A stretch of 61,557 nt of DNA from DASPTR01 sp041481365 (GCA_041481365.1 JBGPBS010000002.1:1-61557), one strand, 5' to 3'. Shown: positions 17,545 to 26,977, counted from the stretch's first letter. Program-made: numbers and translations. Notes: a model not told the origin generated them from the sequence alone.

Positions 17545-19665
17545 TTGGAGTTTGGGAGTTTCAGGTACAAGCTAGGTAGAGTCAACAAGGGTTATAACGG
17601 CAGAACGCTTCACGTGAATCTTTCCACCATGGAAATAACCAGCAAAACGGTTTCCGAAGACATGAAACTCAAATTCACAGGCGGGCGAGGCTTTGACTTG
17701 TGGCTGCTTTGGAATGCTCTGCCCAAAAACAGAATAATCAGATGGGACGAACCTGAAAACGAGATATGCATCGCATCGGGCCCATTAGGCGGCACCACAG
17801 TTTACCCTGGCAGCGGAAAAAGCATTGCTGTTTCAATATCACCCTTGACTGGAACAGTAATCGACTCCAACGTTGGCGGATACTTTGGGCCATACCTAAA
17901 GTTTGCCGGATGGGACGCGATTGAGATCCAAGGGAAGGCTGAGTCTGAGGTTGTCGTATTAATCGACGGTGACGAAGGCAAGGTTCAAATTAACCGCGGA
18001 ACAGAATTGCCTTCTGAAACATACCAAATCGTTAACATGTTGACGAAGAAGCATGCAGGCGACAAGCCCAACAGCGTATCTGTAGTTTCTTCAGGTCCTG
18101 GAGCTGAGCACACTCTGCTGGGCTGCTTAAACTTCTCATGGTACGATGCTGGTCGTAAAATCCACAGATGTAAACAAGCTGGCCGAGGAGGCATAGGCAC
18201 TGTTCTTCGCAACAAGAAGATCAAGGCAATTGTTGTGAAATACTCGGGCAGAATAACGGTCGAGACTAACGGTCCGGCAGACCCAGAAATGGTGAAGGAA
18301 TTAGGTCATGCTCACAGTCAAGAGATAAGAGCGCTTGACCCTAAGCAAAATCAGATGTCGGTTGTAGGAACCACTCATCTCGTGCCAATAATGAACGAGT
18401 TTGACCTTCTTCCTGTGAACAACTATAGGTATGGTAGCCATCCGGAGGCTGAGAAATTGGGACGCGAAGCCTATCAAAAGAAGTTCCACAAAGGGTTCGA
18501 CGGCTGTTGGGTTGGTTGTGCGATGGCGTGCTCCCATGTTGTAATGGATTTTGAACCCAAAACAGGACCATATAAAGGCCAGAAGGTTTGCGTAGACGGC
18601 CCTGAATACGAGACGATTGCGGGGGTAGGCAGCAACTGCGGGGTCTTTGACGCTGATTATGTGATTGAAATGAATTTCTACTGCGACACTTACGGGTTGG
18701 ACACGATCTCTGTCGGAACAGCCATAGCCTTCGCGATGGAGTGCTATGAAACAGGCTTGATCGACAAGAAAGTGACAGGCGGATTAGACCTCAGGTTTGG
18801 CAATGGAGAAGCTGCACTTGAAATCGTTCATCAAATGGCAAGTGGCCAAGGGTTTGGTTTGGAGGTTGGTCAAGGCATAAGAAAGATGAAGATGATCTTT
18901 GCCCAGAGATATGGGGCGAGCCAGGAGAAATTGTTTGATATTGGCATGGAAGCCAAAGGCCTGGAGTTCTCTGAATACGTGACCAAAGAATCCTTGGCAC
19001 AACAAGGCGGCTACGGTCTCGCGCTCAAAGGCCCTCAACACGACGAGGCTTGGCTGATCTTCCTCGACATGGTCTACAATCTGATGCCCACTTTCGAACA
19101 AAAAGCCGAGAACCTCCATTGGTTCCCCATGTTTCGCACATGGTTCGGACTCAACGGTCTATGCAAGCTTCCTTGGAATGACGTTGTGCCAGAGAATAAC
19201 AAGCAAACGAAGGAGCCGGCAAAAGTGATGGCTCATGTTCAAAACTATGCAGGGTTCTTCTCCGCCGTCACAGGGAGAAAAATCACTTCGGATGATATCA
19301 TCACCATGAGCGAAAGAGTATACAACTTTCAACGGGTTTTCAACCTGAGAATGGGGTTCGGAACAAGAAAACACGACGCAATACCCTACCGCGCTGCTGG
19401 GCCTGTAACAAAAGAAGAGTATGAAAGCCGCCAGAGCCGTTATGATAAGGAGCTTCTGGAGAAAGTCGGCTACGACCCAATAGACAAGTCAACCGAAGAG
19501 AAGTCAGCCGCTTTGAGAAAGCATCGGGAGGCGGAGTACGAAAGATTGACAGACGCAGTCTACAAACGTCGTGGATGGACACAGAACGGCGTACCTACAC
19601 TTGAGAAAATCAAAGCCCTAGAGATAGACTATCCAGAAGTCGTCGAACTGGTCAGGAAACATTAG
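17545..19665 (+). CDS. Aldehyde ferredoxin oxidoreductase family tungsto-enzyme
   Basis: The 706-residue protein matches the AOR family, which uses a tungsten bispyranopterin cofactor and a 4Fe-4S cluster to oxidise aldehydes with ferredoxin. The N-terminal domain shows FTGGRGFDLWLLWNALP and IASGPLGGT, which bind the pterin. The cluster cysteines lie at residues 321, 325 and 329 (DGCWVGCAMACSH), and a fourth Cys lies in GLCKLPW. The spacing is C-x3-C-x3-C rather than the common C-x2-C-x3-C. TTG 17545 has GAGGTG upstream. The TupABC importer at 39.4 kb could supply tungstate. The exact substrate is unknown. Confidence 0.9.
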   Translation: MEFGSFRYKLGRVNKGYNGRTLHVNLSTMEITSKTVSEDMKLKFTGGRGFDLWLLWNALPKNRIIRWDEPENEICIASGPLGGTTVYPGSGKSIAVSISPLTGTVIDSNVGGYFGPYLKFAGWDAIEIQGKAESEVVVLIDGDEGKVQINRGTELPSETYQIVNMLTKKHAGDKPNSVSVVSSGPGAEHTLLGCLNFSWYDAGRKIHRCKQAGRGGIGTVLRNKKIKAIVVKYSGRITVETNGPADPEMVKELGHAHSQEIRALDPKQNQMSVVGTTHLVPIMNEFDLLPVNNYRYGSHPEAEKLGREAYQKKFHKGFDGCWVGCAMACSHVVMDFEPKTGPYKGQKVCVDGPEYETIAGVGSNCGVFDADYVIEMNFYCDTYGLDTISVGTAIAFAMECYETGLIDKKVTGGLDLRFGNGEAALEIVHQMASGQGFGLEVGQGIRKMKMIFAQRYGASQEKLFDIGMEAKGLEFSEYVTKESLAQQGGYGLALKGPQHDEAWLIFLDMVYNLMPTFEQKAENLHWFPMFRTWFGLNGLCKLPWNDVVPENNKQTKEPAKVMAHVQNYAGFFSAVTGRKITSDDIITMSERVYNFQRVFNLRMGFGTRKHDAIPYRAAGPVTKEEYESRQSRYDKELLEKVGYDPIDKSTEEKSAALRKHREAEYERLTDAVYKRRGWTQNGVPTLEKIKALEIDYPEVVELVRKH

Positions 19666-19880
19666 AAGAGGCAAAATGCACCGCTGCCCAAGTAGAATAT
19701 ATTGCAGCGGGTTCGTTTCGTTACATTTCGATCCGAATATTCATGATACGTTGAACCTTTGGCGGAGTATGCACCCTCCAGCACGGTGCGCAAAAAAAAC
19801 TGGATGTGGCGCTTCAGAGACGCATGGAGTCACCTTCAAGACCTTACGTGGGTTCCACATAGGGAAAGCATGGGCTTGAC
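19666..19880. other. Convergent intergenic region, nothing recognised
   Basis: The 215 bases between the AOR-family stop and the proS stop contain an A-run (19793-19800). An open frame on the plus strand (from 19676) lacks a ribosome-binding site and family similarity. No RNA gene or repeat was recognised. Confidence 0.3.
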
Positions 19881-21323
19881 CTAATAGGATCTGGCGAAGT
19901 AGACTACTTCATTCGCTTGCCGTTCACAGTAAACGCACTTTGCTAGTGGCTCCTCTTTTTCAAAGGGCACTACACGTATCGTTGCCCCAGTTTCCTCCTT
20001 TATCTTTGCTTCACATTTTTGATCGGAGCACCAGGACGCTCTGATGAAGCCACCCTTCTTCTCAAGTATTTCTTTAAACTCGCCATATGTCTTCACCGTG
20101 GTCGTGTTTGCCTCGAGGAGCTTTTTGGCTCTGTTGAAAAGGTCTCGCTGGATTTCCTCGAGCAAGCTTGCGACAGTGCTCTCTATTTGTTCATCTTTCA
20201 CGGCGATCTTTTCTGAGTTGTCCCTTCGGACCATTATGACTTGCTTTTGCTTCATGTCTCTTGGGCCTATCTCAATCCTTACTGGAACGCCCTTCAATTC
20301 CCACTCGTTAAATTTCCAGCCTGGTGTGTATTCTCCGCGACCATCTAAGACGACTGCAATGCCCAACCTCTTCAGTCTTTCATGCAATTCTTTGGCTTTC
20401 GTCGCTATTTTTTCTGCTTCGATACCTTTGTAGGGTATGGGAACTATTACGACCTGTGTTGGCGCCACTTTTGGAGGTAGAACCAGTCCTTTGTCGTCGC
20501 CGTGCAGCATCACGACTGCTCCTATCATGCGGGTTGAGAAGCCCCATGATGTCTGCCAGACGTTCTGTTCTTTTTCATTCTGATCGAGAAACTTTATGTT
20601 GAAAACCTTCGAAAAATTTTGTCCGAGCTGGTGTGAGGTTCCCATCTGCAGGGCTTTTCCGTCTGGCATCATCGCTTCTAGGGCTAGCGTGTAAAGGGCG
20701 CCCGCGAATTTCTCCATTTCAGTCTTCTTTCCTGCAAGAACTGGAACTGCCAAGTAGCTTTCCATGACATCTTTGTATGCGTTCAGGATTTCCGTCGCTT
20801 CCTCGTCGGCTTCTTTCTCCGTTGCATGAGCTGTGTGTCCTTCTTGCCAGAGGAATTCTCTCGTTCTTAGGAAGAGTTTCGTTGCTTTTGTTTCCCATCT
20901 GACGACGCTATTCCATTGGTTCAGCTTGACGGGGAGGTCTCTCCAGCTTCTGATCCATTTTGCGTATGTCGCGTACATGATGGTTTCAGACGTTGGTCTT
21001 ATTGCGAGTCTTTCCTCCAGGGGGCTGTCTCCTCCCTGTGTGACCCATGCGACTTCTGGCACGAAGCCTGCGAAATGCTCTGATTCTCTCTTTAGGTAGC
21101 TCTCTGGAATGAAGAGTGGGAAGTAGACGTTCCTGTGTCCTGTTGCCTTTATTTTTTGGTTGAAGATCTCTTGGATTTTCTCCCAGATGGCGTACGAGTC
21201 TTCTCTGAAAATCATGCATCCTTTTACTGGAGCGTAGTCGGCTAAGCCTGACTTCAGGATGACTTGTGTGTACCATTCTGAAAAGTCTTCGCTTTTCTTG
21301 ACAGTGACTCCTGTGTCTGACAT
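19881..21323 (-). CDS. proS: Prolyl-tRNA synthetase, archaeal/eukaryotic type
   Basis: The 480-residue class II synthetase has the archaeal layout: catalytic core with motif 2 (WNSVVRWETKATKLFLRTREF) and motif 3 (SWGFSTRMIGAVVMLHGD), an anticodon-binding domain (VVIVPIPYKGIE), and the extra C-terminal domain with cysteines in RASWCSDQKCEAKI and KCVYCERQ that often binds zinc. The bacterial editing insertion is absent. It charges tRNA-Pro. Length is normal, and the final Tyr (VVYFARSY) matches the conserved end of this type. Confidence 0.96.
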   Translation of the reverse strand: MSDTGVTVKKSEDFSEWYTQVILKSGLADYAPVKGCMIFREDSYAIWEKIQEIFNQKIKATGHRNVYFPLFIPESYLKRESEHFAGFVPEVAWVTQGGDSPLEERLAIRPTSETIMYATYAKWIRSWRDLPVKLNQWNSVVRWETKATKLFLRTREFLWQEGHTAHATEKEADEEATEILNAYKDVMESYLAVPVLAGKKTEMEKFAGALYTLALEAMMPDGKALQMGTSHQLGQNFSKVFNIKFLDQNEKEQNVWQTSWGFSTRMIGAVVMLHGDDKGLVLPPKVAPTQVVIVPIPYKGIEAEKIATKAKELHERLKRLGIAVVLDGRGEYTPGWKFNEWELKGVPVRIEIGPRDMKQKQVIMVRRDNSEKIAVKDEQIESTVASLLEEIQRDLFNRAKKLLEANTTTVKTYGEFKEILEKKGGFIRASWCSDQKCEAKIKEETGATIRVVPFEKEEPLAKCVYCERQANEVVYFARSY

Positions 21324-21444
21324 CTTATCTCTCCAAATGTTCCTCAGTGGCCGAATATGCCCGCAGTGAAAAATGGACCCTTGACTGGGCTAGCTGTCTT
21401 GAGAAATCAGCAATGTGGAAGGCAATCGCCCATGTTCAACCACT

Positions 21445-21460
21445 TGCCACGTATGTGGCA
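21445..21460. repeat. Short inverted repeat upstream of apgM promoter
   Basis: TGCCAC, four bases, then GTGGCA form a perfect 16-base inverted repeat just upstream of a TATA-like ATTATTAAAC (21466-21475) that could drive apgM. It may be a regulator site, or the coincidental end of a small hairpin. The rest of 21324-21568 shows no gene. Confidence 0.35.
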
Positions 21461-21568
21461 GGCGAAATTATTAAACATTTCTTCATCCTGCGAAATACGC
21501 AAGTGTTTTAACCGAACTGGACTTAGACTTTGGAATATCTCTGTCAACCGGAATGGTGTGAGTCGAAG

Positions 21569-22810
21569 TTGAAGATTGTTCTAGTCATAGCTGATGGAAT
21601 GGCGGACAGGCCGATCGAGGAACTGGGATGGAAAACTCCTCTTGAAGCCGCGCGAAGACCTTCGATGAACCAGATAGCCAAGACTGGGATTTGTGGGATT
21701 ATTGATCCTTTGTCGCCTGGAACGCCTCCGGGAAGTGATGCTGCTACGCTGGCGTTGCTGGGATATGACGCATTAGAGATTTATTCTGGAAGGGGCGCGC
21801 TAGAAGCGCTGGGATCAGGAGTAAGGGTTCTTCCTGGAGATGTGGCTTTCAGATGCAATTTCGCGACTGTGGACAAGAACCTAATCGTCCGGGACAGACG
21901 TGCTGGCCGAATCGTGAATGAAGATGCGGCCAAACTTGCCAGCAGCCTGCAGAGAGTCAGGCTTGAAAGATCTTCTGAGGCCAGGTTCCTGTTCAAGAGC
22001 ACCATACAGCATCGTGCCGTTCTCGTTATTCGCGGGCCTAGGCTATCAATAGCCGTCAGCGATTCAGATCCTGGAGAGGTTGGAAAGAAAACTCTGGAAA
22101 TGAAACCGTTAGATAATAGTAATGAAGCAAGGCTCACAGCCAAGATCGCAAACAAGCTTGCACGGGAGTTCCACAATGTTCTGAAGAACCATCCGTTAAA
22201 CAAGGAAAGAGCTGAGCGCGGGCTACCGGCGGCAAACATGGTCTTGTTTCGGGGTGCAGGCACCCTTCCGAGCGTATCTCCTCTTCCGCAAATGTACGGT
22301 ATCAGGCCTGCGTGCGTGGCTGCAGCGCCGCTGGTCAAAGGAGTGTGCAAGATTGCTGGCATGCGATCGATTGATGTGAAGGGTGCAACTGGAACCCCTC
22401 AGACAGACTACACGGCTAAAGCAAGGGCCGTGGTTGAAGTGCTGAAAAGCCATGATTTTGTGCTCTTGCACGTGAAGGCAGCAGACGTTGCCAGTCACGA
22501 CGGAAAACCGAGGCAGAAGGTCGAAGTGATAGAGAAGATCGATGGCATGCTGGGTCACTTGTTAAGCAACGTTGATCTCGGTTCAACATACTTAGCGCTT
22601 ACCGCTGATCACACCACGTCGACGATCACTGGAAATCATGAGGGCGACCCAGTTCCGATAGCCATAACTGGTCCGTATGTTCGCCGCGACGACGTGGAGG
22701 AATTCGGCGAAAGATCCTGCGCAATGGGCGGCCTCGGTCGACTGAGGGGGCTGCATTTGATGCCTATTCTCATGAACCTGCTCGGTAAGGTTAAAAAGTT
22801 TGGAGCATAG
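21569..22810 (+). CDS. apgM: 2,3-bisphosphoglycerate-independent phosphoglycerate mutase, archaeal
   Basis: The protein converts 3-phosphoglycerate to 2-phosphoglycerate. The alkaline-phosphatase-fold motifs are visible: the N-terminal metal site (KIVLVIADGMADRPIEE), the catalytic Ser region (TPPGSDAATLALLGYDALE), and the C-terminal metal ligands (VKAADVASHDGKP, LTADHTTSTITGNHEGDPVPI). TTG 21569 is chosen since the family begins exactly there and GGTGTGAG sits upstream; 13 extra codons to a TTG at 21530 lack similarity. Length 413 is normal. With the PGK and GAPDH elsewhere in the window it completes part of glycolysis/gluconeogenesis. Confidence 0.94.
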   Translation: MKIVLVIADGMADRPIEELGWKTPLEAARRPSMNQIAKTGICGIIDPLSPGTPPGSDAATLALLGYDALEIYSGRGALEALGSGVRVLPGDVAFRCNFATVDKNLIVRDRRAGRIVNEDAAKLASSLQRVRLERSSEARFLFKSTIQHRAVLVIRGPRLSIAVSDSDPGEVGKKTLEMKPLDNSNEARLTAKIANKLAREFHNVLKNHPLNKERAERGLPAANMVLFRGAGTLPSVSPLPQMYGIRPACVAAAPLVKGVCKIAGMRSIDVKGATGTPQTDYTAKARAVVEVLKSHDFVLLHVKAADVASHDGKPRQKVEVIEKIDGMLGHLLSNVDLGSTYLALTADHTTSTITGNHEGDPVPIAITGPYVRRDDVEEFGERSCAMGGLGRLRGLHLMPILMNLLGKVKKFGA

Positions 22811-22811
22811 C

Positions 22812-23933
22812 CTACTGGACCTGCATGAGCCGCCATTCCTTGTAGTCTGTGACAACTCTGATGAATCCTCTGAGCATGATATCCACTTGGGCGTCTCCCG
22901 TGTCAACTCTCAGAATCTCTCCTTCTATGCTTTGAAGCTTGTTTTTCGTCGCGGCAACGATTATTCGGTCCTTTCCGACGAGCTTGATAATCTTTGGGCT
23001 TATCTGCTGGTTTCCTCTTCCCAAGAGAATTCCCTGATGTCCGATCGGTGAAAGAATAATCCAAGTGCTGTGCCAATCGTCTATTTCTTCTAGGATTTTC
23101 TTCTCGTCCACGTCGAGTATCACTTTGCCCTCTTTATAGATGTCAACTCCTAGAACGGTTTTGTCAATCCCCAACATTTCTGTGACGCGTTTGACGGTCG
23201 TTCCCGGGCCGAGAATGTACGTTCCACTCTGTTGCATTTCTTCTATTATGAACTTTGCCGTGGCAGTCTGGTTGTCCTTTTCGTCAATTGTCTCGGGGCT
23301 GATCTGTTTGCTTCCCTGAACATGCGCTGGAAGAAATGGGCCCTTCATTAAACCATGAAGCTTGACCGCGAAAACGTCGTTACGAATGGCTTCTTCATCA
23401 GCATCCATGATTTCGAACTCCGTTGTTTCAGCTTGATTCTGAGCGAAGGCCAACACGACGTCTGCGGCATCGGAGGGACTCACTGCAAAGATTCCACTGT
23501 ACATTTTCACCCCGGAAGGCACGCCCAAAACTGGGATCTGATCAATGGCGCCTTGCATAGCATCCATGATGTCTTTGGCCGTCCCGTCTCCGCCGACGAA
23601 AACTATCAAATCTGCCCTCGCAGCAGTCAGCAGTCTGACGGCCTTTTTCGTGTCTGCCGCTGTCGTTTGCGTTCCGATTCTCATGTGCAAAACTTGAACG
23701 TTGAAACCTGCTTTTTCTGCTTCCTTTTCGCCCATAACTCCCGGGCAGGTTAGAACGCTAATCTTGGTGTCCGCTTCGAATTCCTTTAGTTTTAGGAGGA
23801 AGTCTGCTGCCCTCCTAGGCGCTACTGGTTCTGCTCCTCTGTCAATTGCCATCTTAAGGATATTGTCAGTTCCCTTTAATCCAACCTTGCCGCCCATACC
23901 TGCTACGGGGTTGATGATTAAGCCCAGCATCAT
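22812..23933 (-). CDS. ATP-NAD kinase family protein (AcoX/COG3199-like)
   Basis: The 373-residue protein has the NAD-kinase-like GGDGT motif (LIVFVGGDGTAKDIMDAM), the N-terminal LIINPVAGMGGKVGLKG and a GVPSGVKMYSGIFAVSP block typical of the archaeal ATP-NAD kinase-like proteins. It probably phosphorylates NAD or a related dinucleotide; direct activity is not proven for this subfamily. ATG 23933 is chosen; a TTG at 23948 is possible. A TATA-like TTTATAGC lies upstream. Its stop nearly touches that of apgM (convergent). Confidence 0.85.
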   Translation of the reverse strand: MMLGLIINPVAGMGGKVGLKGTDNILKMAIDRGAEPVAPRRAADFLLKLKEFEADTKISVLTCPGVMGEKEAEKAGFNVQVLHMRIGTQTTAADTKKAVRLLTAARADLIVFVGGDGTAKDIMDAMQGAIDQIPVLGVPSGVKMYSGIFAVSPSDAADVVLAFAQNQAETTEFEIMDADEEAIRNDVFAVKLHGLMKGPFLPAHVQGSKQISPETIDEKDNQTATAKFIIEEMQQSGTYILGPGTTVKRVTEMLGIDKTVLGVDIYKEGKVILDVDEKKILEEIDDWHSTWIILSPIGHQGILLGRGNQQISPKIIKLVGKDRIIVAATKNKLQSIEGEILRVDTGDAQVDIMLRGFIRVVTDYKEWRLMQVQ

Positions 23934-24122
23934 GGTCTCGATCAGCAAGAGAATCGGCTAAATTAGCTATAAACTGTTTTGATAGAATACGTGTTCTTGA
24001 CGCTGACGAAGAGTCAAAATGCCGGCTTCTCCATGTTGGACGCGTAACTTCGGCTTGAAAATTCTTATATCTCAAGGTTTCAAGATTGCTTGCTTGCCGC
24101 TGAAAAACAGTGAGGTTGTGCA

Positions 24123-25100
24123 ATGTCAAGAAAAGTGGTCAGAAAGATTCTGGTGACTGGCTCTACTGGGCAAATTGGGTCTGAACTGACTTTGGAGTTA
24201 AGGAAGAAGTACGGGGGCAACAATGTCGTTGCTGCTGGCCACAAGAGACAGCCCAATGACGCGTTGCTGCAGTCTGGTCCTTTTGAATACGTCGATCTAA
24301 GTGTTGAAAAAAACATCGAAAAAATCGTGAAGCAGTATGACATTGACACTATCTGCCATTTGGCTGCTGTGCTTTCTGCGACTGGCGAGGAGAACCCTCA
24401 GGCTGCTTGGACCATGAACTTGGGCACCCTCTACAGCGTTTTGGAGGTTGCGAGGAAGCTCGACCTGCTGAGAGTGTTCTGGCCCAGCTCTATAGCCGTG
24501 TTCGGTCCAACAGCGCCCAGGATTAACACGCCCCAAGAGACCGTGCTGCTGCCGAAGACGATATACGGCGTCACAAAGGTCGCGGGTGAGCTCTTATGCA
24601 ACTACTATTTCATAAAATACGGCGTTGATGTTCGCAGTGTCCGTTATCCCGGCATAATCAGCAGCGAGGTTCTTCCAGGCGGAGGCACGACGGATTATGC
24701 AGTAGCGATATTTTATGAGGCGATAAAGAATAAGCACTATACGTGTTTTGTTCGGGAAGACACTGTGTTGCCGATGATGTACATGCCAGATTGCCTCAAA
24801 GCCACCATAAACTTGATGGAGGCTGATCCGTCTCGGGTTAGACGCCATGACAGTTATAACGTTGCCGGTGTGAGCTTTTCGGCAGGAGAGCTTGCTGCCG
24901 AGATCAGGAAATACATGCGCGAGTTCCAATGTGAATACAAGCCTGATTCAAGACAAAAGATCGCGGATTCTTGGCCGATGTCAATCGATGATAGCGTAGC
25001 TCGCAAGGATTGGGGGTGGAAGCCAACGTATGATCTAGTCGAGATGACTAAGGACATGATGGCAAGTCTGTCAAAGCGTTTTGCGGAAGGCAAACTCTAG
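24123..25100 (+). CDS. tdh: L-threonine 3-dehydrogenase, SDR type
   Basis: This short-chain dehydrogenase of the extended type shows ILVTGSTGQIGSEL (NAD-binding), the catalytic Ser/Tyr/Lys region (WPSSIAVFGPT, IYGVTKVAGELL) and the family-typical block LPGGGTTDYAVAIFYEA ... LPMMYMPDCLKA. These are hallmarks of the non-zinc threonine dehydrogenase that makes 2-amino-3-ketobutyrate. The assignment is strengthened by the glycine C-acetyltransferase gene immediately downstream. GAGGTTGTGCA precedes the ATG. It is 325 residues long, normal for the family. Confidence 0.92.
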   Translation: MSRKVVRKILVTGSTGQIGSELTLELRKKYGGNNVVAAGHKRQPNDALLQSGPFEYVDLSVEKNIEKIVKQYDIDTICHLAAVLSATGEENPQAAWTMNLGTLYSVLEVARKLDLLRVFWPSSIAVFGPTAPRINTPQETVLLPKTIYGVTKVAGELLCNYYFIKYGVDVRSVRYPGIISSEVLPGGGTTDYAVAIFYEAIKNKHYTCFVREDTVLPMMYMPDCLKATINLMEADPSRVRRHDSYNVAGVSFSAGELAAEIRKYMREFQCEYKPDSRQKIADSWPMSIDDSVARKDWGWKPTYDLVEMTKDMMASLSKRFAEGKL

Positions 25101-25176
25101 ATGATTATTGCGTATGGCTTCGCGGGAAAGAGTTAAGAGAAAGCGGGAGAAACTAGGGAAAAGAGGTTTGACGGTG

Positions 25177-26370
25177 ATGCGGAACCCAACATCATTCCTG
25201 CGAGAAGAGTACCAGGATCTGGTGAAAAACGAGATCGACTGGAAGCTGCGGATTCTGCAGGGTCCGAGCACTCCATGGTGCACCGTCGACGGGAAGAAGG
25301 TTCTAATGTTCTGCTCCAACAATTATCTGGGGTTGAGCAATCATCCGAAACTGAAGGAAGCAGCAATCAAAGCAGTCCAAACTCATGGGGCAGGATCCGG
25401 CTCAGTTCGCCCGATCGCTGGCACGATGGACATTCACATGGAGCTTGAAAAACGGTTGGCGAAGTTCAAACACGCAGAAGCTTCCCTCGTTTACCAAACC
25501 GGCTTTGCTGCAAACGCGGGACTTATCCCACAGCTAACCGGAAAAGAAGACCTTATCATAAGCGACGAGCTTAATCACGGCAGCATAATTGACGGAGTCA
25601 GGCTATCCCATGCCGAAAGGGCCGTCTATAAGCATGGAGACGTTGTGGACCTACATCGCGTGCTCCAAGAGGCAGAAAAGCATTCTCCGCCATACCGCCG
25701 AATTCTCATAATCACAGACGGAGTTTTCTCAATGGACGGCGACATAGCCCCTTTGGACGGTGTAGCCAAAGCAGGAGCTGAACATGGTGCCATGGTCTAC
25801 GTGGATGACGCCCACGGTGAAGGAGTGCTGGGCGAAGGCGGAAGAGGCATAGTTTCGCACTTCAAGCTAGGCAGAGACAAGGTGCAAGTGGAGATGGGCA
25901 CGTTTTCGAAGGCCTTCGGCGTCGTAGGCGGCCATATTTCGGGTTCCAGAGATCTGGCAGATTTCGCCTACAACAAGTCTCGAACGTGGCTTCTCAGCGG
26001 ATCGCATCCTCCAGCAGTTGCGGCTGCATGCACCGCGGCGATCGACGTCTTGGAGAATGAGCCCCAACACGTTAGAACGCTGTGGGAACACACTCGCCAT
26101 TTCAAGAAAGCCATGAAGGACCTAGGCTTCAACATAGGCAGCAGTGAAACCCCGATAACACCGATTATGGTTGGCGAAAGCGGCATAGCCAAGAAGCTCA
26201 GCGCAAGACTGTTTGAGGAAGGCGTTTTTGCCCTGCCAATAGTGTTCCCGATGGTCGCGCGAGACAAGGCTAGAATCAGAACCATCATGAACGCCGCGTT
26301 AACCCGAAAGGATCTGGATTTCGCGATCGGAGCATTCGAGAAAATCGGCAGAGAACTGCATATAATCTAG
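25177..26370 (+). CDS. kbl: Glycine C-acetyltransferase (2-amino-3-ketobutyrate CoA ligase)
   Basis: This alpha-oxoamine synthase cleaves 2-amino-3-ketobutyrate with CoA to glycine and acetyl-CoA. Visible are CSNNYLGLSNHPKL, HGAGSGSVRPIAGT, the PLP Asp/His region YVDDAHGEGVLG and the PLP lysine in EMGTFSKAFGVVGG. The relative 8-amino-7-oxononanoate synthase is similar, but the adjacent tdh supports this role. ATG 25177 matches the family start and has AGAGGT nine bases upstream; the frame is open back to a TTG at 25108, seven bases after tdh, giving a basic 23-residue extension that may or may not be made. Confidence 0.92.
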   Translation: MRNPTSFLREEYQDLVKNEIDWKLRILQGPSTPWCTVDGKKVLMFCSNNYLGLSNHPKLKEAAIKAVQTHGAGSGSVRPIAGTMDIHMELEKRLAKFKHAEASLVYQTGFAANAGLIPQLTGKEDLIISDELNHGSIIDGVRLSHAERAVYKHGDVVDLHRVLQEAEKHSPPYRRILIITDGVFSMDGDIAPLDGVAKAGAEHGAMVYVDDAHGEGVLGEGGRGIVSHFKLGRDKVQVEMGTFSKAFGVVGGHISGSRDLADFAYNKSRTWLLSGSHPPAVAAACTAAIDVLENEPQHVRTLWEHTRHFKKAMKDLGFNIGSSETPITPIMVGESGIAKKLSARLFEEGVFALPIVFPMVARDKARIRTIMNAALTRKDLDFAIGAFEKIGRELHII

Positions 26371-26375
26371 ACTAG

Positions 26376-26535
26376 CAGGCGCAAAGGCACGCGGTGTCAA
26401 ATCGATCTTCGGTGACATCCCTGTGGTAACGACCGTTCATGATGCACAGGCTGTCAGAACTGTCCCCTATGAAGAAGAAGATGAGAAGATCTCAGCGATC
26501 ATTACGCCGACACGAGTTATCCGCATTCTAAACTG
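26376..26535 (+). pseudogene. Possible gene remnant, C-terminal piece of unknown protein
   Basis: One frame reads a coherent soluble sequence (for example FGDIPVVTTVHDAQAVRTVP and ISAIITPTRVIRILN) with no proper start codon and an upstream stop. It looks like the tail of a lost gene. The family was not recognised. It ends against the convergent 78-residue gene. Confidence 0.3.
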
Positions 26536-26764
26536 ATTGTGCTTTCAAAGAGAACTCCAAATTACGCTGTGACTTATTAGAAACAACTTCCAGCCCTGCC
26601 TCCTCAGCCAACTTGCCGACAAGCCTTGCATCTTGCGTTTTCCCCTTGCCTCTAACGCCGTAGCCAGCAGAAATCTTCTTATTGCTGGGCAAGGCAACTT
26701 CAACCTGCGCTATGTAGGGATCTGGTTTCTCTTCCACGATAGTGTCCCAGATGTATTGCACCAT
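26528..26764 (-). CDS. Hypothetical 78-residue protein
   Basis: An ATG-started frame encodes a soluble protein with balanced composition, containing PYIAQVEVALPSNKKISAGY and GVRGKGKTQDARLVGKLAEE. No family was recognised. There is no clear ribosome-binding site. It lies in a 600-base patch between kbl and the EndoQ gene that otherwise holds gene-like fragments, so it may itself be part of a decayed gene. The predicted fold would be mixed alpha/beta. Confidence 0.4.
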   Translation of the reverse strand: MVQYIWDTIVEEKPDPYIAQVEVALPSNKKISAGYGVRGKGKTQDARLVGKLAEEAGLEVVSNKSQRNLEFSLKAQSV

Positions 26765-26977
26765 CTTTTTTCAGAACTAACGTCAACAAAGAATGTCGCA
26801 GGATATTCTAATGTTTTGGAGGAAATTGGAAATAATCGAATCGGTGAGACTGAACCTATTTCACGATCCGCAAGAACCGCAGTCGATTGCGATATTCCGC
26901 ATCCATCAGCTAGAATGGCTTAAGAGCTAGAAAGAATAAAGCAGCTGACCAAGAACGCGCTCTGGCTAGGGAACATC
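26765..26977. other. Upstream region of EndoQ gene with coding-like fragments
   Basis: Two short plus-strand frames look protein-like but lack start signals and are stopped early (one contains FHDPQEPQSIAIFRIHQLEW). No promoter is obvious. This may be gene debris, or coincidence. Confidence 0.25.
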
